This document shows, piece after piece, positions 8,873 through 17,023 of a stretch of DNA of 64,000 nt (the first letter of the stretch is position 1; each line of letters opens with the position of its first letter). The notes below the pieces were generated by a model, which made no database searches, was not told where the DNA came from, and worked only from the letters and a program-made list of their open reading frames with translations. The translations under genes and the position numbers were made by a program. Location: positions 62,001 through 126,000 of the forward strand of contig NZ_QLMH01000006.1 of the NCBI RefSeq assembly GCF_003259935.1, given 5' to 3'. This stretch comes from Paranoxybacillus vitaminiphilus. Lineage in GTDB: Bacteria; Bacillota; Bacilli; Bacillales; Anoxybacillaceae.

Positions 8873-8948
8873 GAGGCTGACCAAAGTGCCAGACCTCATA
8901 ACGATAATCACTATATGTGAGGTCAGATACTTATGAGTCAGCCTCTTA
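8871..8948 (+). repeat. Dispersed inverted repeat, copy 2 (short core)
   Basis: AAGAGGCTGACC pairs with GAGTCAGCCTCTT at the ends. The inner arms are AGTGCCAGACCTCA and TGAGGTCAGATACTT. The core is shortened. It starts at the stop of the Zn-ribbon gene and can terminate transcription. Confidence 0.85.
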
Positions 8949-8986
8949 TTGAGCATTTATTAAAAAGGGGGGCATAACAACGAGAA

Positions 8987-10102
8987 TTATGCTTTTTCGG
9001 CGTTTGAACGAATGCGAACTTCCGTATCTGCATCGAAGAAGTGGGCTTTGTTCATATCTAAAGCAAGCTCAATTGTTTGTCCAGGTTTTACTTCTGTACG
9101 GGCATCAACACGGGCAACGAACTCCTGGCCACCAATTTGTGAATAAACCATTGTTTCAGCGCCCATTAATTCAGCGACTTCAACATTTGCGGTAATTTTC
9201 GTATTTTTTGATGCTTCAATAAATACAGGCTCGTCATGGAAATCTTCCGGACGGATACCTAAAATGACTTCTTTGCCGATATAACCTTGTTCGCGAAGCA
9301 CTTTCATTTTTCCTTCCGGCACAGCAATGGTTACATTGCCAACGACAAACACGCCGTCTTTTAATGTACCCTTTAAGAAGTTCATCGCCGGAGAGCCGAT
9401 AAAGCCGCCGACAAAGACGTTTTCCGGTTTTTCATATACTTCTTTTGGCGTTCCGACTTGTTGAATAACCCCATCTTTCATGACGACAAGCCGGGTTGCC
9501 ATTGTCATTGCTTCTGTTTGGTCGTGTGTTACGTAAATGGTCGTTGTTCCTAAACGTTGATGCAATTTTGCGATTTCTGAGCGCATTTGTACGCGAAGTT
9601 TGGCATCGAGATTAGAGAGTGGTTCGTCCATTAAGAATACTTTTGCATCGCGAACAATTGCACGTCCCAGTGCGACGCGTTGACGCTGGCCGCCAGATAA
9701 TGCTTTCGGTTTGCGGTCTAAATATTGTTCAAGGCCGAGAATGCGGGCTGCTTCGCGAACGCGGCGATCGATTTCGTCTTTTGGAAACTTGCGAAGTTTT
9801 AAACCAAACGCCATATTGTCATATACACTCATGTGCGGATATAGTGCATAGTTTTGGAAGACCATTGCAATGTCGCGATCTTTAGGAGGAACATCGTTCA
9901 TACGTTTTCCATCAATGTATAAATCTCCTTTTGAAATTTCTTCCAAACCAGCAATCATGCGCAGCGTTGTTGATTTACCGCAGCCGGATGGACCTACGAA
10001 GACGATAAACTCTTTATCCTTAATATGTAAGTTAAAATCCTTTACGGCTGTTACGTTATTATCATAAATTTTATAAATGTGCTCGAGACGGAGCTCAGCC
10101 AT
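8987..10102 (-). CDS. msmX: Multi-sugar ABC transporter ATPase MsmX
   Basis: MsmX is a shared ATPase that energises several oligosaccharide importers encoded elsewhere. The 371-residue protein has Walker A GPSGCGKST, Q-loop VFQNYALYPHM, signature LSGGQRQR, Walker B VFLMDEPLSNLDAKL, and a C-terminal TOBE-type regulatory domain (for example ILGIRPEDF). The start is the ATG whose complement ends at 10102, directly after AGAGGAGGT. The longer open frame to 10222 covers untranslated leader. A perfect cre sequence lies 15 bases upstream of the start. The PucR-type gene upstream matches the yxkF-msmX arrangement of B. subtilis. Confidence 0.93.
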   Translation of the reverse strand: MAELRLEHIYKIYDNNVTAVKDFNLHIKDKEFIVFVGPSGCGKSTTLRMIAGLEEISKGDLYIDGKRMNDVPPKDRDIAMVFQNYALYPHMSVYDNMAFGLKLRKFPKDEIDRRVREAARILGLEQYLDRKPKALSGGQRQRVALGRAIVRDAKVFLMDEPLSNLDAKLRVQMRSEIAKLHQRLGTTTIYVTHDQTEAMTMATRLVVMKDGVIQQVGTPKEVYEKPENVFVGGFIGSPAMNFLKGTLKDGVFVVGNVTIAVPEGKMKVLREQGYIGKEVILGIRPEDFHDEPVFIEASKNTKITANVEVAELMGAETMVYSQIGGQEFVARVDARTEVKPGQTIELALDMNKAHFFDADTEVRIRSNAEKA

Positions 10103-10116
10103 TTTAGTACCTCCTC

Positions 10117-10130
10117 TGATAACGGTTTCA
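10117..10130 (-). promoter_or_regulatory. CcpA-binding site (cre) in the msmX leader
   Basis: TGAAACCGTTATCA on the minus strand matches the cre consensus TGWAANCGNTNWCA at every position. It sits just upstream of the msmX ribosome site, fitting catabolite repression by roadblock. Confidence 0.8.
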
Positions 10131-10199
10131 TTTGCTATAAGAGTACTAAAACTATCATCTTCCGTAAATGTACAACTTGCACAAAAAATAGAAAAGTTT

Positions 10200-11126
10200 T
10201 TAGGCATCCTGCCGGTTTTCATGATTAAGATACTGATGGGCCAACATAGCTAAATATGTTGTAACGGCTCCTTTGAAATGTTTGATCTCAATTCCTGTCC
10301 GTTCGCTGAATTTTTCGATTCGATATTGCAGGCTGTTGCGGTGCATATAAAGCTTTTTCGCTGCCAGTGAAACGTTTAAGTTGCATTCGAAAAAGGCTTT
10401 AATCGCTTGGAAAAGCTCGTCATCTTCTTTGATTGAATCGATGAAGTGAATAGCGTGTTGCAGTTCTTTGTTGTTTATGCTGCTTTTTATGAGCAGGAGG
10501 GGAAAAACATCTTCAATTGTCAATATATTTTGTTTGGATATATGAGCCAGCGCAAGCCGAAAATATTGCTTTTCCATCATGTAATATTCACGCAGTGTCT
10601 CTGAGAAAGGATATACTTGTCCGACAAATATCCGAAGATTAATATATAAATCACTTGATAACGTATCAATAAATTCCGCAAAGGAGACAACGTCACGATC
10701 GCCCTCGTTCTTCTCCTCGATGATGACTCCTTGATGAGCGTTTTCCCAAATAATGATGAGATTAGACGGAAGCAATTCTTTTACAGCTGCACAAAAATCT
10801 TCTTTATAAACCGTTGTTTGTTTGAGGTGAAATTGGATAAAACGGTAGCAGGGAGCATGATTTTGCTGTAAATCGATTTGTTTCGTATTGCCATGTATTA
10901 AAAAATTGTACCAAATGAATTCTTGTTTGTTCGTAAATGGCTGGTTTTGCGGTATAGGCGTAAGAAAGATGGATAATAATTGTTTTTCCTGCTCTGTAAG
11001 ATGCCGTTTTAAAATTCCTAATTGTTCTCCGCTGTTTGTATAAAACCACTCGTAGTCATTCGGATTGGAGATCGACTTATCCGTTGTCAGTGCTTCTTTA
11101 TAATGGGCTTTTAGTTGTTCGAGCAT
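10200..11126 (-). CDS. yxkF: PucR/CdaR-type transcriptional regulator (YxkF-like)
   Basis: The 308-residue protein ends with the PucR-type helix-turn-helix, including CNLNVSLAAKKLYMHRNSLQYRIEK-like residues (about 246-271). The N-terminal part has no recognised catalytic motif. AAAGGAAA lies before the ATG. It is 97 bases upstream of msmX in the same direction, as yxkF is in B. subtilis, and may influence sugar uptake. The effector and targets are unknown. Confidence 0.75.
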   Translation of the reverse strand: MLEQLKAHYKEALTTDKSISNPNDYEWFYTNSGEQLGILKRHLTEQEKQLLSIFLTPIPQNQPFTNKQEFIWYNFLIHGNTKQIDLQQNHAPCYRFIQFHLKQTTVYKEDFCAAVKELLPSNLIIIWENAHQGVIIEEKNEGDRDVVSFAEFIDTLSSDLYINLRIFVGQVYPFSETLREYYMMEKQYFRLALAHISKQNILTIEDVFPLLLIKSSINNKELQHAIHFIDSIKEDDELFQAIKAFFECNLNVSLAAKKLYMHRNSLQYRIEKFSERTGIEIKHFKGAVTTYLAMLAHQYLNHENRQDA

Positions 11127-11182
11127 CGTACATTTCCTTTCGCAAAAATTTTTACCTTTATTATACCAGATACCAGCAGTAG

Positions 11183-11266
11183 GGCTGTCTCAAAAACAAA
11201 GGGTCAGCCCCGCAACTACCATGGCTCTATATGGTGGATGATGTATGGGACAGACCCTTATGGGAT
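11183..11266 (+). repeat. Dispersed inverted repeat, copy 3 (short core)
   Basis: GGGCTGTCTCA begins the copy. The inner arms are GGGTCAGCCCC and GGGACAGACCC, and the right end TATGGGATTTTAGC is degraded. The core forms a small ACCAT / ATGGT hairpin. The downstream edge touches the stop codon of the 11268-11459 gene. Confidence 0.75.
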
Positions 11267-11267
11267 T

Positions 11268-11459
11268 TTAGCTTATTTCATTTTCGCTTATTTCATGAGG
11301 CGGTTCTTCTTCTAAGAGATCATGGGCTTCTTCGATGTTTGTTGCATTGTGGCGCATATGGACAGAACCGCCGGACATGCCTTCATTCATCATTCGCTCA
11401 ATGTCCATAAAGTATTTGTCTCGGCCTTCATGGCACGAATCTTTGTGATGATTGTTCAT
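11268..11459 (-). CDS. Small His/Glu-rich protein of unknown function
   Basis: The 63-residue protein is rich in His, Met and Glu and has no membrane segment or signal peptide. AAGGAGGG lies 6-7 bases before the ATG, which is strong evidence that it is translated. It stands alone between two copies of the dispersed repeat, both in the same orientation. The family is not recognised. Its position next to the yhe spore genes suggests a possible sporulation role, but that is inference. Confidence 0.6.
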   Translation of the reverse strand: MNNHHKDSCHEGRDKYFMDIERMMNEGMSGGSVHMRHNATNIEEAHDLLEEEPPHEISENEIS

Positions 11460-11501
11460 AATAATTCCCTCCTTATTTATCCCGTTCTAATCGTCCGTAA
11501 G

Positions 11502-11622
11502 AGAGGCTGTCCCAAATGCCCCAGGGTCAGCCCCCGCAACACAATATATAGGACATCACATTGGATAAATGAACGATATATTGTGAAACTCGCGTGAGAT
11601 CAGACCCTTATGAGACAGCCTC
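11502..11622 (+). repeat. Dispersed inverted repeat, copy 4
   Basis: This is a full-length copy. GAGGCTGTCCCA pairs with GAGACAGCCTC. The inner arms are AGGGTCAGCCCC and GAGATCAGACCCTT. The core is a CACAATATAT / ATATATTGTG palindrome with loop text GGACATCACATTGGATAAA. It is the clearest sister of copy 1. Confidence 0.9.
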
Positions 11623-11811
11623 ATAACGGACGCTAGAAGTGCGATAAGTTCAACTAACATCAATGGGGATGAAGAAAAACCCACTGATGAAGTTGACTTT
11701 ATGTGTAGTTTGTGTGTAAAGAGGATGGGCTAATAGCGGAAAATTTGTCATGTATTGCATATTTTTCTCATATAGATGAAGCAGATGGACAAGCAGAGGG
11801 AGGGAAGGCAA

Positions 11812-12234
11812 TTGCTGGATGTGCTGCAAAAAATAATTGACGCGGCTTGTTTTTCAATCAACCTGTATCAATCACTGTGTGGCAAAATGAATGATGAAAA
11901 GCGGAAACGGCAGCTGCAGCTCTTTTTGGAGCATGGGCAAAAACAGTATCAATCGTTTCAGTATCTCCATTTTTTAATAAATGGGACCTATTATGAACAT
12001 CAGCCACGCCCGATCGTTCATGATTCAACAAATGACTTGATTGATACGGCATTGTTCAATGAGGTGAGAAAAACGAATTGGTCTTATGAACTGTTCACAA
12101 ATTTTACAGGAACAAAGAAACAGATAATGAAGCAGGCTTTGAAACATTCATTACAGTGTGCGGCAGCATTGCTCGAAATGGTTGAAGAAGTTAAGCTTGA
12201 ACAAATCCGCTCAGCTCATGAAACGCACGGATAA
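11812..12234 (+). CDS. Helical protein of unknown function next to the yheCD operon
   Basis: A 140-residue mostly helical protein, with no signal peptide or recognised motif. The TTG at 11812 is favoured because GAGGGAGGGAAGG precedes it. Possible sigma-E-like boxes (GTCATGTA, 14 bases, CATATAGAT) would start transcription after the ATG at 11776, which otherwise adds 12 residues. The 3' end overlaps the convergent ATP-grasp gene by 44 bases. A mother-cell sporulation role is plausible from context only. Confidence 0.55.
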   Translation: MLDVLQKIIDAACFSINLYQSLCGKMNDEKRKRQLQLFLEHGQKQYQSFQYLHFLINGTYYEHQPRPIVHDSTNDLIDTALFNEVRKTNWSYELFTNFTGTKKQIMKQALKHSLQCAAALLEMVEEVKLEQIRSAHETHG

Positions 12235-13372
12235 GATTTTTCGTTCCTTGCTGTTGGATTTCCGGTTCATCGAAAATCATTGGCTTTGAGTTGAGCTCAT
12301 AAATATAATAATGTCCGTCCGGTGTCCGCCCGAGATCAAGCGAAAATTCACCAATCAGTCCTAAATGGGCAGAAAGTGTTTTACCGCACTGTACAACGAT
12401 ATGACGCAAAAGAGATTCGTCGTTTTTGTCTTTTATGAATTCGTATGGAATGAGCCTGCCGCCGTTTGGAATATGTGTTGTAATTTCTTGGGCTATCGAT
12501 TGTCTAACGCCGATGCCGCTTATCACAAAACTGTTGTTTTGGTAATGGGCGAGTATGCGTAAGTCATATCGTTTTCCGTTAATTGTATCGGATTGAATCG
12601 CTTGCTGAGCTATATATTCATCTAAATTGTATAACTCGAAAAGTGTCGTTATATTTTCAAAAGTTCGTTTGTGCTTCATATTGGAAAAAACGACTGTACG
12701 TTGTTCGCCATTTAATTGAAGGGTAAAAATTCCTTTTCCTTTATGGCCTTCGTTCGGCTTCATATAAATATGTCCGTATGCGTTCAGCATCGTAATGACA
12801 TCATTGAAGGATGAAATGCGCAAAGTTGCCGGCAAATAAGGGCGAAGTATTTTATTCGAATTTAAAATTTGATATAACTGCCATTTCGTAAAAAAGGAAG
12901 GATTAAAGTAAGGAATGTTGTTTTGCTGCAAGAACTGAAAAAAATGCCGGCTTTCTGTCGTTCGTTCCTCTTTTCGGGTTTTAATGCGGTTGTAAACGAT
13001 ATCCGGCAGCGGAGCTTTTACACGAACCCACTCCTTTTTATCATCAGAAAATACATAACCGTGTATTTCATTTGTTTGTACGTTCTCCGCTGTGAAAACG
13101 ATGCATACTCCTCCAAGCGACTTTAGCTCTTGATGAATCTGTTCAAAACTGCGTTTATGGCCTTTTAACAGTTGTTTAACGGCAGAATTGCTGATGACAA
13201 TGCCGATGAGAGGACCAAGCTGGCGGCCTTTTTTGACAACGGAAAAAGATAAACAAGATCGTCTCGCTTCGGAAAAGGGAAGCGAAATCGCATTTTTTCC
13301 AAATGTATAAGAGGAGTCATTATCATGAAACCATTTTTCTTGCTCAAAATCGTAATAAATGGTCATTTTCAT
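12191..13372 (-). CDS. YheC/YheD-family ATP-grasp protein, paralogue 4
   Basis: This is the last of four tandem paralogues of the YheC/YheD family, ATP-grasp proteins associated with the spore coat in B. subtilis. The 393-residue protein has a family N-terminal domain (YNRIKTR block near residue 130) and an ATP-grasp core. The core includes IYMKPNEGHKGKGIF, a QAIQSDTINGKRYDLRIL block, GGRLIPYEF, and a metal-binding end IGEFSLDLGRTPDGHYYIYELNSKP. The ATG overlaps the previous stop by four bases. The ligation substrate is unknown for the family. Confidence 0.85.
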   Translation of the reverse strand: MKMTIYYDFEQEKWFHDNDSSYTFGKNAISLPFSEARRSCLSFSVVKKGRQLGPLIGIVISNSAVKQLLKGHKRSFEQIHQELKSLGGVCIVFTAENVQTNEIHGYVFSDDKKEWVRVKAPLPDIVYNRIKTRKEERTTESRHFFQFLQQNNIPYFNPSFFTKWQLYQILNSNKILRPYLPATLRISSFNDVITMLNAYGHIYMKPNEGHKGKGIFTLQLNGEQRTVVFSNMKHKRTFENITTLFELYNLDEYIAQQAIQSDTINGKRYDLRILAHYQNNSFVISGIGVRQSIAQEITTHIPNGGRLIPYEFIKDKNDESLLRHIVVQCGKTLSAHLGLIGEFSLDLGRTPDGHYYIYELNSKPMIFDEPEIQQQGTKNLIRAFHELSGFVQA

Positions 13373-14724
13373 GTGATGATGGCCTCGGGTTTTGTAATGA
13401 TTTGTTCACTTAAATAGAGGCCGTACTCTAATGAAAGGGTAGTAGTTAATTCTTCATATTTTTTTAACTTTGGATGAGTAAAAATGGAGCGGCCGGGTTT
13501 TGAGTTTGCTTCAAACAGCCAAACATTCCTTTTTTTGTCGATTCCGATATCAAATCCAATTTCTCCAATTGCCGTCCCCATTTGTTCTTCTAAGCATTGG
13601 CTAAGGGTGAGGGCTGCCTCTTTCAGTTTTTCTGTCATGAAACAGCGTTCTTGTTCATGTTCGAAGATTTCGTCTAACGTTTTCACAATGCCCCCGTTAT
13701 TGATATGTGTTGTCACGCTTCCTTTCCCTGCTGTTTTTGCTGCTATGGCGCTTACCTGCCATTTTCCGTTTTTATTTTTATTTGTATGAATTCGAAAATC
13801 GACTTGTCTTCCTTTATAACGTATAAGTGGAATTCCTTGCTGAACAATATAGCGTTCCATTTCTTTTTGCGCAAATGTCTTGTTCCATAATGAAGAAAGA
13901 GAGGTGAATTTTTTCAGACGGTTTTGTTCATATTCATCGCGATAGCGGCAATAGTAGGTTTTTTGGTCTTTTGCTTGAATGATTTGATACACGCTTAAAC
14001 CATGGCTTCCGTTTGCCGGCTTCACATACACACGCCCGTATTTTTCCAGCAGCATCTGTACGATTTCTTCCGTTGGATGGGCATGCGTTTCCGGAAGATA
14101 AGGCAAAGCGGACGGGTGTTTTTGCAACAGCCGGTAAATTTCCCATTTATTAAAAAAACTTTCGTTAAACCACGGGATCAAATACTCGTTTTTTAATTTA
14201 TGTTTAATTTGCTGGAACGCCGCTTCATTTTCTGTCCGCCGATTTGGAAGCCGGTTATAAATCACATTTGGAAAAGGAACTTCAAATTGCTTCCAACCGT
14301 TTTCTGTATAAAAATAGCCGTTGATCGTTCCCGTTTCCCAGTTAATATGATGGGCGCCGAATACAAAGGCAAAGCCGCCGACTTCTTTTTCTTTCGTCAG
14401 TAATTTCGCAAAGAAAAATGTCCTCTTGCCAAGTGGACGAATATTTGACTTTCTGAATCCCGCTGTAAAAATGCCAATAAGCGGTCCAAGATGAACGGAT
14501 TGTTCATCGAGAAATACGCAAATAGGACTTGAAAAAGGGATTTTCAATTTTTTTGCCAAATCTTTCGTGATTGTGATTTCGTTTTTGTCGTCTAAACGAG
14601 AAATAAGCAAACATGGTTCACTATAGCTTCCAAACATGGCTTGCGTTTGTCCGGTAATAGGGATGTTAGAAGGCAGCCATACGGTTTTTTGACCTTTTTC
14701 GCTGAGCTTTAATGTATAAATCAT
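13369..14724 (-). CDS. yheD: YheC/YheD-family ATP-grasp protein, paralogue 3 (YheD-sized)
   Basis: At 451 residues, this protein matches the length of B. subtilis YheD (about 453). The N-terminal domain is about 160 residues. The ATP-grasp core includes VYVKPANGSHGLSVY, QQGIPLIRYKGRQVDFRIH, GGIVKTLDEI and IGEIGFDIGIDKKRNVWLFEANSKPG. The start ATGA overlaps the stop of paralogue 2. YheD forms a ring around the forespore during coat assembly in B. subtilis. The symbol is given by length and synteny; which of the four is the true orthologue needs a tree. Confidence 0.85.
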   Translation of the reverse strand: MIYTLKLSEKGQKTVWLPSNIPITGQTQAMFGSYSEPCLLISRLDDKNEITITKDLAKKLKIPFSSPICVFLDEQSVHLGPLIGIFTAGFRKSNIRPLGKRTFFFAKLLTKEKEVGGFAFVFGAHHINWETGTINGYFYTENGWKQFEVPFPNVIYNRLPNRRTENEAAFQQIKHKLKNEYLIPWFNESFFNKWEIYRLLQKHPSALPYLPETHAHPTEEIVQMLLEKYGRVYVKPANGSHGLSVYQIIQAKDQKTYYCRYRDEYEQNRLKKFTSLSSLWNKTFAQKEMERYIVQQGIPLIRYKGRQVDFRIHTNKNKNGKWQVSAIAAKTAGKGSVTTHINNGGIVKTLDEIFEHEQERCFMTEKLKEAALTLSQCLEEQMGTAIGEIGFDIGIDKKRNVWLFEANSKPGRSIFTHPKLKKYEELTTTLSLEYGLYLSEQIITKPEAIIT

Positions 14725-15788
14725 CGCACTTCCACTCCTTCAAAAAGAAAGCGGCAATAACGGAGAGGGGCGTGATATAAGTTTTCCGCTTCATGAGGGG
14801 ACGTTTCTAACACAATTTTTCGTCCGGGCTTTGAATTAACATCTAAAATCCATACAGCACCTTCATCTGTAATGCCAATATCCAAACCGATTTCGAAAAG
14901 TTGACCGTGTGTTTCATCAAGGTAAGAAGGCAGCAAAGTAATAATCGTATCAATTCCGTCATTAATAAGCACTTGCTGTAGCTCTGGAATTTGGCTCATC
15001 CACTCTTTAAATGGGATAATGGCTGCTCCTGCACTTACATTCGCAATAAATGTTTCTTTTTCCCCGATACGAATACCCCTTCCTCGTTCTTTCCATTGGC
15101 CGTGTTCATCTTTTTGCAAAAGTAACCGAAGGTCAAATGGTTGGCCGTATTTATTTTTTAAAGGAAGAAGCGGCTGGCCTATATAAGACTGCAACTGAAG
15201 CTGCTTTTCTGCCCAAGCTTTTAATTCTGCTTTGCTGTTAATAATTTGTATATCTTCTTTAGAAGTGCTTTCGATTTGCAGCGAATGTTTCGTTTGCTTT
15301 AAGCTGTACATTCCTTTCCCTTGAGAACCTGTTTCCGGTTTTAAGATGATATTTTTTTCCGACTTCAACGCTTCAATCACATCATGAACAGAAGTGATGC
15401 GCCAAGTTTTTACTGTGTACGGAGAAAGAAGAGGATGGGCGCGCAGACTTTCATATAACTCCCATTTATTTGGGAGGCCGTTCCCTAAAAATACGAGATC
15501 AGGCCGTTTCTTCAGCCATTGAACAATTGGTTTGCTTTGTTTTGAACGGGAGTCAGAATGATAAAAACAACGGTCATAGATAAAAGTTGGAATATCAAAT
15601 AGACAAGAAACCCACGATTGTAATTCGTGGCTAAATTTCTCGCCATTTACTTTTTCGGTTAACGGGTCAATCGAAAGCGGAGTAAAACGATACATCTCGA
15701 TTCCGTAAAGGGAAGCCCGTTTAGCCATTTCGGTTGCGTATTCGTGTTCCTGATGTTCGCGGATGGTTAAAAAACCGAATGAAATCAA
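14721..15788 (-). CDS. YheC/YheD-family ATP-grasp protein, paralogue 2
   Basis: The protein has about 355 residues. The TTG at 15788 is chosen because GAGGAGG lies 7 bases upstream and TTGA overlaps the stop of paralogue 1. A longer frame from 15827 would run through that site. Family blocks visible include the YNRI-equivalent IYDRCFYHSDSRS, IILKPETGSQGKGMY, QSYIGQPLLPLKNKYGQPFDLRLL and LFEIGLDIGITDEGAVWILDVNSKPG. The N-terminal domain is shorter than in the other members, and the YNR block is changed to YDR. Confidence 0.82.
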   Translation of the reverse strand: MISFGFLTIREHQEHEYATEMAKRASLYGIEMYRFTPLSIDPLTEKVNGEKFSHELQSWVSCLFDIPTFIYDRCFYHSDSRSKQSKPIVQWLKKRPDLVFLGNGLPNKWELYESLRAHPLLSPYTVKTWRITSVHDVIEALKSEKNIILKPETGSQGKGMYSLKQTKHSLQIESTSKEDIQIINSKAELKAWAEKQLQLQSYIGQPLLPLKNKYGQPFDLRLLLQKDEHGQWKERGRGIRIGEKETFIANVSAGAAIIPFKEWMSQIPELQQVLINDGIDTIITLLPSYLDETHGQLFEIGLDIGITDEGAVWILDVNSKPGRKIVLETSPHEAENLYHAPLRYCRFLFEGVEVR

Positions 15789-16885
15789 GAAAATTCCTCC
15801 TCTTTTTGGTTGATTAAATAAGTACAATAATCAATAATCGCTTTAGCGGAAGGGCGAATTCGTTTTGCGGAGAACGCCATATCTAAATTCTTTGAAGGTT
15901 TTGTATTCACTTCAATCACCCATGATTTACCGCATGTATCAAGCGCAAGGTCGATACCAAATTCGCCGTATAAGCCAGCGGTGGAAGCGGAAAGGATAGC
16001 GGCGATTTCAAGGGACAATTCTTTTAAAAATTTTTTTTGCCATGTGCTTGTACTTGGCTCATAAAGCTCTTTTAACATTTCATTCATATGAAAGAGTTCT
16101 CCGCCTCTTGCCGCGTTTGATACAAAGTTTTCTTCAGAAGCAACGCGGGCAACCAAGGAAGTAACTTTCCATTTACTTTCATTAACGCGATGACATAATA
16201 AGCGAAAATCAACAGGACGGTTTTTATATGTTTGCAATGGTATTCCCTGCTGGATAATGACCGGCTGGTTAATTCTTTCTTTAAGAGCAAGAAACAGGGC
16301 AGAAACAGACGGATATATTTGCTCTTTTTCCACTGAAAAGGTCGAATAGTCCAGCAGAAAGTGACCTTCCTTCTTCTGTATGCGGAAAATTTTTTTGCCT
16401 TGGCTGCCGTGAATCGGTTTGATAAATACTGTTTCATATTCAGCGAGAAATTGTTCTAATGTTTGCTTCGATGTAAACATTTTTGTTTCTGGAAGAAAGG
16501 GACATAAGTATTCATAGCTTGATAAACATTGGTAAACTTCCCATTTATTCAAAAATCGCTCGTTGAATATAGGGATATGATTGTTTTGCAGATGTTGCAG
16601 AAACTCTTGAAAGTTCGGCGAGTGTTCTGTTTTACGTGAATGGATGCGATTATAAATACAACCAGCCTCAGGGACGGGAGTTTTCACCCAACTGTTATTC
16701 TTCCATATATATCCCAGCCGTTCATTTCCTGTATAAATAGTGAGGGAAGTTACGTAAAACAGGAACCCTTTTCGTGCGGCATATTCAGCAAGCTCTATAC
16801 AGAAGTCATGGATGGAGCCGAAATGATTCGTTTCATTTGTTTCTAAGATTTCTGTTATAACAGCAATGGCACGTGTCGAATTCAT
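15785..16885 (-). CDS. yheC: YheC/YheD-family ATP-grasp protein, paralogue 1 (YheC-sized)
   Basis: This is the first gene of the coupled four-gene operon. At 366 residues it is close to B. subtilis YheC (about 363). It contains IYNRIHSRK, VFIKPIHGSQGKKIF, QQGIPLQTYKNRPVDFRLL, a GGELFHMNEM loop and YGEFGIDLALDTCGKSWVIEVNTKPS. GAGGGAGAAAC precedes the ATG. It is divergent from yheB with 138 bases between, where a sigma-E/K-like promoter is seen. Confidence 0.85.
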   Translation of the reverse strand: MNSTRAIAVITEILETNETNHFGSIHDFCIELAEYAARKGFLFYVTSLTIYTGNERLGYIWKNNSWVKTPVPEAGCIYNRIHSRKTEHSPNFQEFLQHLQNNHIPIFNERFLNKWEVYQCLSSYEYLCPFLPETKMFTSKQTLEQFLAEYETVFIKPIHGSQGKKIFRIQKKEGHFLLDYSTFSVEKEQIYPSVSALFLALKERINQPVIIQQGIPLQTYKNRPVDFRLLCHRVNESKWKVTSLVARVASEENFVSNAARGGELFHMNEMLKELYEPSTSTWQKKFLKELSLEIAAILSASTAGLYGEFGIDLALDTCGKSWVIEVNTKPSKNLDMAFSAKRIRPSAKAIIDYCTYLINQKEEEFS

Positions 16886-16955
16886 GTTTCTCCCTCATTT
16901 GCTCTTTCGATTAACAAGCGATATAATCAAAAATTAGGCAAATGCTTGATATGTT

Positions 16956-16985
16956 ATCGTATGATAATCGCCTAAGATAGGTGAC
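16956..16985 (-). promoter_or_regulatory. Sigma-E-like promoter for the YheCD operon
   Basis: On the minus strand, GTCACCTA, 14 bases, then CATACGAT fits the mother-cell sigma-E pattern (about GTCATATT / CATACAnT). The same stretch also fits sigma-K (AC, about 17, CATAnnnTA). It lies about 70 bases before the first ATP-grasp gene. Confidence 0.5.
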
Positions 16986-17023
16986 TTGATTTTCTAAGCT
17001 CAAGATGAGGAAAGGGGAGAAGC

